This document shows, piece by piece, positions 41,265 to 49,878 of a stretch of 64,000 bases of DNA; position 1 is the stretch's first letter; each line of letters opens with the position of its first letter. The stretch is from Actinomadura sp. J1-007. Lineage in GTDB: Bacteria > Actinomycetota > Actinomycetes > Streptosporangiales > Streptosporangiaceae. The stretch spans positions 5,394,001-5,458,000 of the forward strand of contig NZ_WING01000001.1 of the NCBI RefSeq assembly GCF_009793335.1, read 5' to 3'. The notes under the pieces were generated by a model. That model was not told where the DNA came from and ran no database searches. It was given only the letters and a program-made list of their open reading frames with translations. Position numbers and translations under genes: made by a program.

Positions 41265-42650
41265 TCAGGCCGGTCTGATGTTCTGGTTGAGGTGGAACAC
41301 GTTGTCGGGGTCGTACCGCCGTTTGATCGACGCGAGCCGGGCGTAGGACTCGGGGAGGTAGGCCGCCCGCACCCGCTCCTCTCCCTCGTCCCCCAGCTCG
41401 TTGACGTAGACGCCCTCCGAGAACGGCAGCAGCGCCGTCCAGAGGTCGTCGGCCCACCGGATCGCGGCCCGCTCCTCGTCGGGGCGCGTCCACACCGAGT
41501 CGATCGAGTAGCTGAACGCGACGCGGCGGTGCCCGAACGCCGTGGCGGCCTCGCCGACGCGCGCCACCGCGCCGCCCAGCGCCGAGATCATGACGATGGA
41601 CAGCGGCGAGGTGAGCCGCACCGCCTGCCGCGCCAGCACCTCGATCGCCCCGTCGCCCAGCAGCGGGAGGTGCCCGGAGCGGCCGTGCACGCACGAGCCG
41701 AAACGCCCCGCCACGTCGTACAGGCGCTGGAGCGTGGTGTAGCGCATCGGCTTGATCCGGTCGACCAGCGGCTCCCCGAGGCCCTTCAGGCGGGCCAGGT
41801 CGTGCCGCGCCCGCTCCGCGTCGCCGGTGTGGCAGACCGCGATGGCGACGATCGGCGTGCCGTGCAGGTGCGCGGGCACGAACGGCGCCGGCGGCGCCAG
41901 CAGGAAGTTGCACTGGGCGGCCAGCTCGTCCGGGGCGCCCGCCATCAGGTCGCGGTACGTCCGCAGGACCTCCGCGGCCTGGGCGGCGGGGTAGAACGCC
42001 GCGCCGCCCAGGACCCGGGGCCCGATCTCGTGCAGCGCGAACTCGAAGCCCGTCGCGATCCCGAAGTTGCCGCCGCCGCCCCGCAGCGCCCAGAACAGGT
42101 CCGGGTCGCCGGTCTCGTCGGCGGTCACGGCACGGCCGTCGGCCGTGACGAGGTCGACGGCGAGCACGTTGTCGACGGTCAGGCCGCACTGGCGCATCAG
42201 CCAGCCGTACCCGCCGCCGAGCGTCAGGCCGCCGACGCCGGTCGTGGAGATCCGGCCGCCCGTGGTCGCCAGGCCGAACGCCTGCGTCTCGTGGTCCAGC
42301 AGCGCCCACGTCACGCCCGCCTGGGCCTGGACGCGGCGGCGCCCAGGGTCCACGCGCACGCCGGCCAGGCCGGACAGGTCGATCATCAGCCCGCCCTCGG
42401 TCACGGCGCGGCCGGTCACGTTGTGCCCGGTGCCGCGGACCGACAGCTCCAGCCCGCCCTCGCGGGCGAACCGGACGGCGGCCGCGACGTCGGCCGCGCC
42501 CGCGCAGCGCGCGATGAGCCCCGGCCGCCGGTCGATCCGCCCGTTCCACACGCGCCGGGCGGCGTCGTAGCCGGCGTCGCCCGGACGCAGGACGGGACCG
42601 TGCAGGACGCGGCCGAGGGCGGCGGCCGAGGCCGCGTTCAGAGACGGCAT
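41265..42650 (-). CDS. BBE-type FAD-linked oxidoreductase 1
   Basis: The 461-residue enzyme belongs to the berberine-bridge/6-hydroxynicotine-oxidase flavin family. FAD is probably attached through His76 in RGTGHNVTG. The second cysteine attachment used by bicovalent relatives is Thr here (RISTTGVGGLTLGGGYGW). FADs of this type oxidise alcohols, amines or carbon-carbon positions with oxygen. The C-terminal BBE motif YDPDNVFHLNQNI is present. It has no signal peptide, unlike the second BBE protein at 49879-51494. It follows the VOC gene by 12 bases in the minus-strand operon. The substrate is not known. Confidence 0.86.
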   Translation of the reverse strand: MPSLNAASAAALGRVLHGPVLRPGDAGYDAARRVWNGRIDRRPGLIARCAGAADVAAAVRFAREGGLELSVRGTGHNVTGRAVTEGGLMIDLSGLAGVRVDPGRRRVQAQAGVTWALLDHETQAFGLATTGGRISTTGVGGLTLGGGYGWLMRQCGLTVDNVLAVDLVTADGRAVTADETGDPDLFWALRGGGGNFGIATGFEFALHEIGPRVLGGAAFYPAAQAAEVLRTYRDLMAGAPDELAAQCNFLLAPPAPFVPAHLHGTPIVAIAVCHTGDAERARHDLARLKGLGEPLVDRIKPMRYTTLQRLYDVAGRFGSCVHGRSGHLPLLGDGAIEVLARQAVRLTSPLSIVMISALGGAVARVGEAATAFGHRRVAFSYSIDSVWTRPDEERAAIRWADDLWTALLPFSEGVYVNELGDEGEERVRAAYLPESYARLASIKRRYDPDNVFHLNQNIRPA

Positions 42651-42662
42651 GGACCGGCGCCG

Positions 42663-43631
42663 TCAGAGCGCGGTGGCCAGAAGGTTCCTGATCTTCGCGC
42701 CGCTCGGGCTCTCCAGGGCCTCGTCCGACGGCTCGTAGAGGTAGAACAGGTGGCCCGAGGGGTCCTCGAACTCGGCGATGGCGCCGATCTGCGACCGCAC
42801 GATCCCGCGTTCGAACCGGACGCCGCGCTCGGTCAGCCCGGCCACCGTCCGCTCGACGTCCGGGACGTGGAAGACGACGGCCTTGCCCCGCATCCGCGTG
42901 GGGTTCATCGTGCGCGGCGGGCACGGGTGGTCGGCGATCTCGTGCTCCTCGCGCACGGTCTCCAGCGCGTGCGTGGTCAGGATGACGCCGCCGGTGTCGT
43001 ACTTGATGACGCCCTCCTCGTCGGCCGCGGACTCGCGGCTGCACGGCCCGCCCTCCAGGTCCGTCAGCCCGAGGTCGCGGGCGTAGAGCTGGTACGCCTC
43101 GTCGGCGCTGCGCACGAACAGGAACAGGTAGATCAGCGGCTTGCCGGCGAGCACGAACTTCTCGCCGTCGTCGCCCCCGGGCACGGACGAGCCGTTGGAG
43201 CCGCCGTGGCCGTTGTGGAGCGCGCGGACCGCCTGGATCCGGTCGCCGCTCGGCCAGGTCAGCGACTCGTCGGAGGTCTCGTAGAGGGTGAACCAGTGGC
43301 CGTCCGGGTCGTAGAAGTCGGTGATCGCGCCGATCTCGTACCGGTGCGTCTCGGTGAACCGGACGCCGCGCTCCTCCAGCGCGGCGCGCGCCCGGTCCAG
43401 GTCCTCCACCAGGAACACGATGTCGGTGGAGTGGTCCTCCCCGTCGTGCAGCTCGATGCCGTAGTCGGACGCCCGGTTGAGGGCCAGGATGACCGATCCG
43501 GTGTCGTACTTCACCGAGCCGGAGTCCTCCTCCAGCACGCGCAGCCCGAGCGTGTCCTCGAAGAAGCCGCGCGAGACCCCGAGGTCCCTGACGTAGAGGA
43601 AGAGGTAGACGATGCGAGAGTCGGTCAGCAT
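42663..43631 (-). CDS. tandem-domain VOC protein 4
   Basis: The 322-residue protein has two VOC domains, and uniquely in this set both carry the KYDxG signature (KYDTGSVILALN and KYDTGGVILTTH). Domain ends read WFTLYETSDESLTWPSGDRI and LFYLYEPSDEALESPSGAKI, giving two copies of the tail motif. The first-strand metal position is Tyr in both domains (VYLFLYVRDL and IYLFLFVRS). An acidic, glycine-rich linker of about 25 residues separates the domains. Repetition of both motifs suggests internal duplication of one ancestral unit. The start at 43631 is MLTDS. A ligand-binding role is inferred. Confidence 0.85.
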   Translation of the reverse strand: MLTDSRIVYLFLYVRDLGVSRGFFEDTLGLRVLEEDSGSVKYDTGSVILALNRASDYGIELHDGEDHSTDIVFLVEDLDRARAALEERGVRFTETHRYEIGAITDFYDPDGHWFTLYETSDESLTWPSGDRIQAVRALHNGHGGSNGSSVPGGDDGEKFVLAGKPLIYLFLFVRSADEAYQLYARDLGLTDLEGGPCSRESAADEEGVIKYDTGGVILTTHALETVREEHEIADHPCPPRTMNPTRMRGKAVVFHVPDVERTVAGLTERGVRFERGIVRSQIGAIAEFEDPSGHLFYLYEPSDEALESPSGAKIRNLLATAL

Positions 43632-43675
43632 GATGCGGGTTTCCTTTCCCACGTTCCCGGTCGGCGGGCCGTTCG

Positions 43676-44479
43676 TCAGCGGTGCGCCCGGGGCGCACTC
43701 GTCATCAGTTCCATGACCTTCTGGCCGCTGCCCCAGGCGAGGCTCTCGGCCGACGGCTGGTACAGGCAGAGCACGTGCCCGGACGGATCGGTGAAACGGG
43801 CCGTGCCGCCGATGTCGCTGAAGCCGAGGCCGCGCGTGCGCAGGCCCCGCGCGGACAGCTCCGCCTCGGCGGCGACGACGTCGGCGGTGTAGAACACGGG
43901 CAGGCACGCGTCGTACCTGAGGGGCCTCCCGTCGGGCGCGCTCGTGCCCTGCCGCAGCACCAGGTCGATCGTCCCGGTGCCGAACCGGGCGGACGTCCCG
44001 TCCCGGTCGAGCAGGCGCAGCCCGAGCACCGACCCGTAGTACGCCACCGACTCGGCCAGGTCGGCGACCACGAGGACCAGATGGTCCACCTCGGTGGTCA
44101 GGCCGCCGTCGCCCGGCGGCGCGTGCTCGAATCCGTAGTGGTGGCCGTCCACGTCGGTGAACAGCCCGCCGGAGCGCCCGCCGAAGTCGTCCAGCCGGGC
44201 GAGCTCGTCCGGGCCGAGGCCCGTCCGGCACATCAGCGTCGCCCCGTCGGCCACGGCCTTGCGGAACTTGCGCTCGGCGAAGAGGTTGATCCCGATGATG
44301 GTGCCGCCGGCGTCGTACTTGACCAGCCCGTGGTGGTCGTGCGGGGGGTGGAACTGGTTCTCGATGACGCGCAGCCGGAGCACGTCCTCCAGCAGGCGCC
44401 GGTGGCGCGGAAGGGAGGAGATGTCGAGGAACACGAACATCAGCGGTGCGTGCGCCAGCCCGCCGTCGGTGCCGTTCAT
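43676..44479 (-). CDS. tandem-domain VOC protein 5
   Basis: The 267-residue protein has two VOC domains: residues about 10-115 (LMFVFLDISSLPRHRRLL, then GLVKYDAGGTIIGINLFA) and about 128-250 (EVDHLVLVVADLAESVAYY, then FTDPSGHVLCLYQPSAESLAWGSGQKV). It is closest in layout to VOC protein 2 (29085-29861). The pair share the long first-domain insert and a central GHHY motif (VDGHHYGFE against LHGHHYAFV). Only the first His of the metal set is kept in domain 2, and the last position is Gln. It lies 44 bases after the preceding VOC gene in the same operon. Confidence 0.85.
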   Translation of the reverse strand: MNGTDGGLAHAPLMFVFLDISSLPRHRRLLEDVLRLRVIENQFHPPHDHHGLVKYDAGGTIIGINLFAERKFRKAVADGATLMCRTGLGPDELARLDDFGGRSGGLFTDVDGHHYGFEHAPPGDGGLTTEVDHLVLVVADLAESVAYYGSVLGLRLLDRDGTSARFGTGTIDLVLRQGTSAPDGRPLRYDACLPVFYTADVVAAEAELSARGLRTRGLGFSDIGGTARFTDPSGHVLCLYQPSAESLAWGSGQKVMELMTSAPRAHR

Positions 44480-44506
44480 GAGGCCGCTCCTTGTCCCGAC
44501 CGGATG

Positions 44507-45765
44507 TCACGAGGGAGTCGTTCTTGCTTCGCGGAGCAGGCGGTCCGGGGCGAAGGACTCCAGCATCATCGGCGTCCGCCCCGTCACGACGGTCTCCGCG
44601 AGGGCCCTGCCCGAGCCGAGCGCGGGCGGGATGCCGTGCCCGCCGAACCCGGCGATGACCCACCGGCCCGGCGCGCCGGGCAGCGCGCCCACCACCGGCC
44701 GGCCGTCGGGCGTGCAGTCCATGATCCCGGCCCAGCGCCGTCGGGCCGTGACGGGCGGGAAGCCGGGGAAGGTCCTCGGCAGGAACGCGTCCAGGCCCTG
44801 GTGGATCAGCGGGTTGACCCGCTCCTCCGCGCTCGCCTCGGCGTCGGGGTCGAGGCCGCGGCAGCCGCCGAGCAGCACCGTGCCGTCCGCGACCTGGCGC
44901 CAGTACACGCTGCCGTAGTCGACGGCGAGGGGGAACCCGAACACCGGCGGCAGGGGAGCGGTCGCCAGCATCTGCCCGCGCGCGGGAGTCAGGACGTCCC
45001 TCAGCGGCGGCGCCAGCTCGCGCGCCGCCAGACCGCACGCGAAGACCACGTGGTCCGCGCCGATCCGCCCCCGGTCCGTCAGCACCTCGAACCGCGCCCG
45101 CGCCGAAGCGCCGATACCCAGGACCCGGGTGCCGGACGCGATCGCCGCGCCGTGGCGGACCGCGGCCGCGGCCAGCCCGTGCACGAGCCGTACCGGATGG
45201 ATCACGTGCCCGCCGGGGAACCACCTGCCGCCGAAGAAGCGCCGGTCGATCCGGCGGCCGAGCAGCTCCTCGCACGCGGCGAGGTCCAGCGCCTCCACCA
45301 GCCGGGCCGGCGCGGGCAGCCGCGCGGCCTCGGCCCGGAAGCGCTCCCAGACCTCGGCGGACGAGGCGAGGGCGAGGTGCCCGCGGCGTTCGTACCCCGC
45401 CCGGATCCCCTCCTCCCGCAGGACCGTCAGCGTCAGCTCGCCGTCCTCCACGGGCCGGAGCCCGTTGAGCGACAGCCCCGCGTTGCGGCCGGACGTGCCC
45501 CAGGCTGGCCTGCGGGCCTCGACCACGAGCACGTCCACGCCGAGGCGGGCGAGCCAGTACGCGGTGGCCGCCCCCATCAGCCCCGCGCCGACGACGACCG
45601 CGTCGGCGCGGGCGGGCAGTACGGCCGGCGGCGCGAACGCGTCGGGGTCCGCGGACTCGAGCCAGTAGGTCGGCGGCCGGCCGCGGCCGGCCGCCGGTCC
45701 GGGCTCGGCACGGGCCGACCGGCCCTCGGCGCGCGAGGGCCGGCCGGTACGCGATCTGCCGTCAT
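44507..45765 (-). CDS. FAD-dependent amino-acid/amine oxidase (DAO family), probable frameshift near the start
   Basis: The D-amino-acid/glycine-oxidase-type flavoprotein has the nucleotide-binding motif DAVVVGAGLMGAATAYWLARLG at its N-terminus, shown here in part (VVVGAGLMGAATAYWLA). Then come EARRPAWGTSGRNAGLS and a C-terminal FAD closing motif PDGRPVVGALPG and GFGGHGIPPALGSG. The coding frame has no start codon after the preceding gene ends. The ATG at 45765 is in another frame, and the span is one base short of whole codons. One lost base between about 45685 and 45765 would join them. Family members oxidise secondary or tertiary amines or amino acids. It lies between VOC 5 and the 329-residue protein gene. 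Confidence 0.8.
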
Positions 45766-45792
45766 GGGGTACGTCCCGTCGGGGCGGATGGG

Positions 45793-46782
45793 TCAGTCGC
45801 TCGCCAGGACGGGCTCGACGTCCTCGCCGCCGCGGGTCCGCTGGTTCCACTCTTCGAGGATCTCGAAGATGTCGGACGGCGGCGTGTTGAGCACGTCGGC
45901 GTAGATCTCGTCGTCCTTGGTGACGACGATGTCGAACGCCGTGAGCTCGCCGGGGGTGAGGGTGCCGACCCGGTTGCCGGTCTCCTCGTGGATGAGCGCG
46001 ACGGGCCCGGTGGGCGAGTGGAAGTGCGTCCCGACCGGCGGGTAGTGCTCGACCTTCGCCGGGCCGAAGATCAGCGGGGTGTCCGGGTCGGTGAGGACCG
46101 GCCCCATGGCGGTCTTGATGCGCCAGCCGACGCGCCAGATCGCGGTTCCGGGGAAGTCGTTCTCGCCGCCGTTGGACTTGACGATGCCGTCGTTCGGCAC
46201 GTTGAAGTTCTGCTCGACGCGGATCGGGCCGAGCCCGGCCTGGATGATCTCTCCGCCGTGCATGAGGATCTTCAGGTACATCTCGTTCTTGCCGTCGCCG
46301 TCGAGGTCCATCTGCGGGCTGCGGTGCATGAGCACCACGCCGTTCTTGACGCTCATCTGGTAGTTCTCGACGATGCCGTCGACCGTGAGCAGGCACGAGC
46401 AGACGCCCTTGAGCAGTTCCACGCCGCCGATGCCCGGGAAGTTGGTGTTGAATCCCCGGACCGCCTGGGTGTATTCCTCGATGGTCTTGTTCACGGTGAG
46501 GGCCGAGATGCGGTCGGTCAGCGCGCGGTAATCGGCGTCGGTGGACGCGTTCACCTTGTCCTGGACGGACCGCCACCGGAATACCTCGACGACCTTCACG
46601 ACGGATCCGCCGTTGCGCGCGCTGCGCAGGACCTCGACGGGGTAGTCGCCCGCGTGGCCCTTCTCGCGCAGCAGGGCCCACTTGCTCCGGACTTGGCTGA
46701 CCAGCTCTTCGACCTTGGCCGGCTCGGTCTCGTACGTCTCCATCTGTACGAGGGTCTCGTTGCGGTACAGGTTGCCCAACAT
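45793..46782 (-). CDS. unrecognised 329-residue protein with a DxDxDG loop
   Basis: I do not recognise this family. The ATG at 46782 has GGAG eleven bases upstream. The N-terminal about 95 residues (NETLVQMETYETEPAKVEEL, then VVKVVEVFRWRSVQDKV) look like a ferredoxin-like alpha/beta barrel of the monooxygenase/ABM type. The rest is beta-rich. PQMDLDGDGKNEMYLKILMHGG has a calcium-loop-like DLDGDGKNE, and HFHSPTGPVALIHEETGN has a His pair that could bind metal. There is no signal peptide or membrane helix. It is the first gene of the minus-strand operon ending with the amidinotransferase. A redox or binding role in the pathway is possible. Confidence 0.65.
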   Translation of the reverse strand: MLGNLYRNETLVQMETYETEPAKVEELVSQVRSKWALLREKGHAGDYPVEVLRSARNGGSVVKVVEVFRWRSVQDKVNASTDADYRALTDRISALTVNKTIEEYTQAVRGFNTNFPGIGGVELLKGVCSCLLTVDGIVENYQMSVKNGVVLMHRSPQMDLDGDGKNEMYLKILMHGGEIIQAGLGPIRVEQNFNVPNDGIVKSNGGENDFPGTAIWRVGWRIKTAMGPVLTDPDTPLIFGPAKVEHYPPVGTHFHSPTGPVALIHEETGNRVGTLTPGELTAFDIVVTKDDEIYADVLNTPPSDIFEILEEWNQRTRGGEDVEPVLASD

Positions 46783-47295
46783 GTGGCGTCTCCTTCGCTT
46801 GTGGGCGCCATTTACCGTTGGTCCGAAAATGAATTCGGGCACAATTGACCGACGTTCCGATTCCCTTGGGTGGTCGACAACATAAATGTCCGGCCGCCGG
46901 ATCTCTTACTGGCCACATACTTTCATCGGGGCGCGGCGAGATGTCTTCTCGTGGATTGCCTTCGTTTCCGCGGGCGGCGGGGCCGCGGCCGGCGCCGCCC
47001 CGCGCCCCGCGGCCTCAGGCTCCGGGCGGGACCGCGCGGGCGCGCGCGTCGGGTGCGGCGGGCGGAGGCGTCGTCCGGGGCGGCGCGCACACGCGAGGCG
47101 TGGAGTGGCGCGGCGGCGCGGAACGGAGCGCATGCGAAAAGGCGCGGCGTCATGCCCGCCGGGCGGATCGGCGGGCGGCCGCGTACGGCGCGAGCGTCTC
47201 GCGCGGTGATGACGTGCGGTGAGGCCACGCAGCGGTGCGCGCGGTGGTGCGCGCGGTGGTGCGGGCGGCGCGGCGTGGAGGCCGGAGGAGCGGGC
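46783..47295. other. control and spacer region without recognised gene
   Basis: About 510 bases. The part near 46783-46920 is the least GC-rich of the area and should hold the promoter of the minus-strand operon. The remainder is extremely GC-rich with no ORF that has both a ribosome site and protein-like composition. Confidence 0.5.
47234..47268 (+). repeat. 12-bp tandem repeat, nearly three copies
   Basis: GGTGCGCGCGGT is repeated exactly at 47234-47245 and 47246-47257, followed by a degraded third copy (GGTGCGGGCGG). It lies just upstream of the stop of the MmcQ/YjbR gene, on its downstream side. It has no obvious function and could be a slippage-prone site. Confidence 0.6.
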
Positions 47296-47670
47296 CTAGT
47301 CGGTCTTGGACTCCTCCGCCAGGACCTGGCGGGCCAGGCGCTTCGGCGCGACGAGGGTGTAGGAGGTGCGGATCCACTCGGTGATCTCGCGCCAGCGCTG
47401 CTCGTCGAGGTCGTCGCCGAACCGGATGTCGACCCAGCCGTGGCGGCCGAGGCCGTATCCCGCGGGCTTGGCGCGCTCGTCGGTGGCGATGACCGCGGCG
47501 GCCTCCTCCTTGGGGAGCTTCACGCACACGCCGGTGGCCTCGGGGTCGGTGAAGATGAACGCCTTGTTGTTGACCCGGAACGTGGGCTCGCCGTCCCACG
47601 CCTCGATGTCGACCCGCTTGGTGTCGGGAAGGGCGGCGACGATCCGCTCCAGCCTGTCCATGTTGCTCAT
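47296..47670 (-). CDS. MmcQ/YjbR-family small protein
   Basis: The 124-residue protein has the YjbR/CyaY-like fold. Recognisable text is DRLERIVAALPDTKRVD, EPTFRVNNKAFIFTDPE, and the closing HGWVDIRFGDDLDEQRW then ITEWIRTSYTLVAPKRL. The function of this family is not established, and DNA binding has been suggested. It overlaps the upstream VOC gene by four bases (ATGA-type) and is therefore part of a two-gene operon. This operon is divergent from the exporter gene, which suggests a resistance-related unit. Confidence 0.85.
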   Translation of the reverse strand: MSNMDRLERIVAALPDTKRVDIEAWDGEPTFRVNNKAFIFTDPEATGVCVKLPKEEAAAVIATDERAKPAGYGLGRHGWVDIRFGDDLDEQRWREITEWIRTSYTLVAPKRLARQVLAEESKTD

Positions 47671-48023
47671 GAGTGCTCGCCCTGCTCGGACGGCGCCTGG
47701 ATCCGGATGATGCGCCCGTCGGGGTCGCGGACGGTCATCACCTCGGTGCCCCAGTGCGTCGTGGTGAACGGCCGCACCACGTCGACCGCGGCGTCCGGCC
47801 GGACGTCCTTCGCGTCGGCGACGCCCAGGTAGAGGTCCATGGCCAGCGGGTCGTCGAGCGACTGCTGCGCCAGATAGATGCGCGAACCGTTGGGCGCGAC
47901 GAGGATCCCGCTTTGGTGGTCGGTCTCGAACTCCATTTTGAAGCCCAGCCCTTGCCAGAACGCGAGACTCCGGTCCCAGTCGTGGGTCTCTATGTAAATC
48001 AGCTCAAAGCCTTGCGAGGTCAC
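47667..48023 (-). CDS. single-domain VOC protein (glyoxalase/bleomycin-resistance-like)
   Basis: The 118-residue single VOC domain starts with GTG at 48023 after AAGGAG. Strand one is ELIYIETHDWDRSLAFWQGLG and the last part is TVRDPDGRIIRIQAP. It lacks the KYDxG and WPSG signatures of the tandem-VOC proteins. Small VOC proteins of this type sequester enediynes (TnmS1-3), bleomycin or mitomycin. Divergent from the DHA2 exporter gene with a 306-base shared control region, this is a good candidate for self-resistance. Confidence 0.8.
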   Translation of the reverse strand: MTSQGFELIYIETHDWDRSLAFWQGLGFKMEFETDHQSGILVAPNGSRIYLAQQSLDDPLAMDLYLGVADAKDVRPDAAVDVVRPFTTTHWGTEVMTVRDPDGRIIRIQAPSEQGEHS

Positions 48024-48329
48024 CGTGCCGTCTCCTTCGGTCGGTCCTCCGCACTTGGTGCGGGGCGCTTCGCGTGCGACGTGCCGTTCGGTGTCACGGC
48101 CAGTCTGCCGGACTCTTTCCTGGATTCGCAATATGTGTTTCAATCGGCGTCACCGCCAATCGGCATCGCTCGGAAGGTCGTCGGTGCGCTTCCAAACCGG
48201 ATCTTCACGCAGGTTCCGGCGTTCCTTCCGTGGACCCTGGTCGGCGCCCGTCAGATCGCGGCTCCCGCTACAGAAGTTTCAACCGGTCCAAGGGTAACGC
48301 GGATCCGATCCCGCAGAGGTGGAGCGTCC
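48024..48329. promoter_or_regulatory. divergent control region, VOC/YjbR operon and exporter
   Basis: About 306 bases between the GTG at 48023 and the exporter ATG at 48330. It is less GC-rich than its surroundings in the middle (near 48110-48180) and must hold at least two promoters. No strong inverted repeat was found by eye. Confidence 0.45.
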
Positions 48330-49850
48330 ATGGTTACGAACGGTCAAGAGGCCGGCGCGCGGGCCGGTTACGGCTGGACGGTCGGGGTCGCCTCGATCGT
48401 GGCGTTCATGGTCGGTCTCGACGTTCTGGCCATCATGACCGCGCTGCCGACGCTCCACGAGGAGCTCGACGCCGGGACCGAGGGCCTCGGCTGGACGATC
48501 AACGCCTACGAGATCGGCCTCGGCGCGCTCATCCTCGTCGGCGCGGCGCTGGGCGACCGCTACGGCAGGACGGCGCTGTTCATCGCCGGCGTCGGCGTGT
48601 TCACGCTCGCTTCGGCCTGGGCCGCGACGGTGTCCAGCGTCGAGATGCTCATCGCCGCCCGCGCCGTCCAGGGCATGGGGGGCGGCATCGCGACCGCGCT
48701 CGGCCTCGCGATCATCTCCGCCGCCACCCCGCCGGCCAAGCGGGGCGCCGCGTTCGGCGTCTGGGGCGCGGCGACGGGGATGTCGGTGGCGCTGGGCCCG
48801 CTGATCGGCGGCGCGATCATCGACGTGTGGACCTGGCAGGCGATCTTCTGGGTGAACGTCCCGGTCGGGGCCGTCCTGATCCTGCTCAGCCTCTGGAAGC
48901 TGAACGAGAGCCGCGGCGACTCGTTCAACATCGACGTGCTCGGGCTGATCCTGTCGACCTCGGGCGCCGTCGTCCTCTCCCAGGCCATCATCCGAGGCGG
49001 CGACGCGGGCTGGACCTCGCCGTCGATCCTGCTGGGGATCGCCGCGGGCGTGGTCCTGCTCGCGGCGTTCGTGGAGTCGCAGCGCCGCGGGAGGACCCCG
49101 ATGCTGCCGCTGGAGATGTTCCGCAACCTCAGCTTCACCGGCGGGTGCGGAGCGAGCTTCGGGCTGGCCGTCGGGCTGTTCGGCCACGGGTTCATCTTCG
49201 CGCAGTACCTCCAGCTCGCGCTGGGCCACGATCCGCTCGGAGTGGGGGTCCGCCTGCTGCCGTGGGTCGCGCTGGCGCCGATCGTCTCCCCGGTCGCCGG
49301 CCAGATCGCCGACCGGATCGGCGAACGGCCGCTGGTGGTCACCGGGCTGGTGCTCTACCTCGGCTCGTTCTTCGCGATCGGCTTCATCTCCCTGGCCGGC
49401 GGCGGCTACGGCGCGATGATCGTGCCGCTCTTCATCGCGGGCGTGGGGGTGTCCGCCGCGTTCCCCACCGTCGCGTCGGCGGTGATGCGGTCGGTGGACG
49501 GGTCGCGCTACGCCGTGGCCGCCGGGGTGAGCAACACGATCCGCCAGCTCGGCGCGGTCCTCGGCGTGGCGGTGGCCGCGGCCACCTTCTCCACCTTCGG
49601 CGGGTTCGGCTCTCCGGACGACGTCACGGACGGATTCGGTCCGGCCGTTCTGGTGGTCTCGGTACTGGCCCTGAGCGGGCTGGTCGCGGCCGCCGCGATC
49701 CGTCCGCCCGCCCCGTCCGTGCCCGAGGCCGAGGCCGCCGCCCCGGGCCCCGACCCCGGCCCCGACCCCGGCCCCGGTCCCGGCCCCGGTCCCGGCCCCG
49801 GTCCCGGCCCCGGTCCCGGTCCCGGTCCCGAAGACCGCGCCGTCTCCTGA
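48330..49850 (+). CDS. DHA2-family MFS drug exporter
   Basis: This 506-residue proton-driven efflux pump of the 14-helix EmrB/QacA family has motifs near helix 1 (FMVGLDVLAIMTALPTLHEEL), loop 2 (GAALGDRYGRTALFIAG) and helix 5 (GPLIGGAIIDVWTWQAIFWVNVPVG). This is the group that includes known enediyne exporters. The final about 45 residues are a soluble PDPG/GPGP tail from a GC-rich repeat. The ATG at 48330 follows GAGGTGGAGC. It is divergent from the VOC/YjbR genes, a typical resistance/export arrangement. Export of the cluster product is the likely function. Confidence 0.88.
   Translation: MVTNGQEAGARAGYGWTVGVASIVAFMVGLDVLAIMTALPTLHEELDAGTEGLGWTINAYEIGLGALILVGAALGDRYGRTALFIAGVGVFTLASAWAATVSSVEMLIAARAVQGMGGGIATALGLAIISAATPPAKRGAAFGVWGAATGMSVALGPLIGGAIIDVWTWQAIFWVNVPVGAVLILLSLWKLNESRGDSFNIDVLGLILSTSGAVVLSQAIIRGGDAGWTSPSILLGIAAGVVLLAAFVESQRRGRTPMLPLEMFRNLSFTGGCGASFGLAVGLFGHGFIFAQYLQLALGHDPLGVGVRLLPWVALAPIVSPVAGQIADRIGERPLVVTGLVLYLGSFFAIGFISLAGGGYGAMIVPLFIAGVGVSAAFPTVASAVMRSVDGSRYAVAAGVSNTIRQLGAVLGVAVAAATFSTFGGFGSPDDVTDGFGPAVLVVSVLALSGLVAAAAIRPPAPSVPEAEAAAPGPDPGPDPGPGPGPGPGPGPGPGPGPGPEDRAVS
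49740..49831 (+). repeat. CCCCGGTCCCGG-type repeat encoding Gly-Pro tail of exporter
   Basis: Tandem six- and twelve-base units of CCCCGG and TCCCGG encode alternating Gly-Pro (with two PDPG) at the exporter's C-terminus. The tail lies in the cytoplasm after the last helix and is probably variable in length by slippage. It has no known function. Confidence 0.7.
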
Positions 49851-49878
49851 CCCCTCGGCCCGCAGGCCGCGGGATCGT

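Noticed and set aside
38725..43698. A 1657-codon open frame on the minus strand spanning several genes.
   Set aside because: It covers real genes on both strands (amidinotransferase, BBE, SnoaL, XRE-cupin), shows no homology and is an artefact of high GC.
24435..44479. Tandem-VOC proteins as ordinary extradiol dioxygenases.
   Set aside because: Most metal-ligand positions lack His and Glu, and no aromatic catabolic genes surround them. Binding is the better reading, though assays are required.
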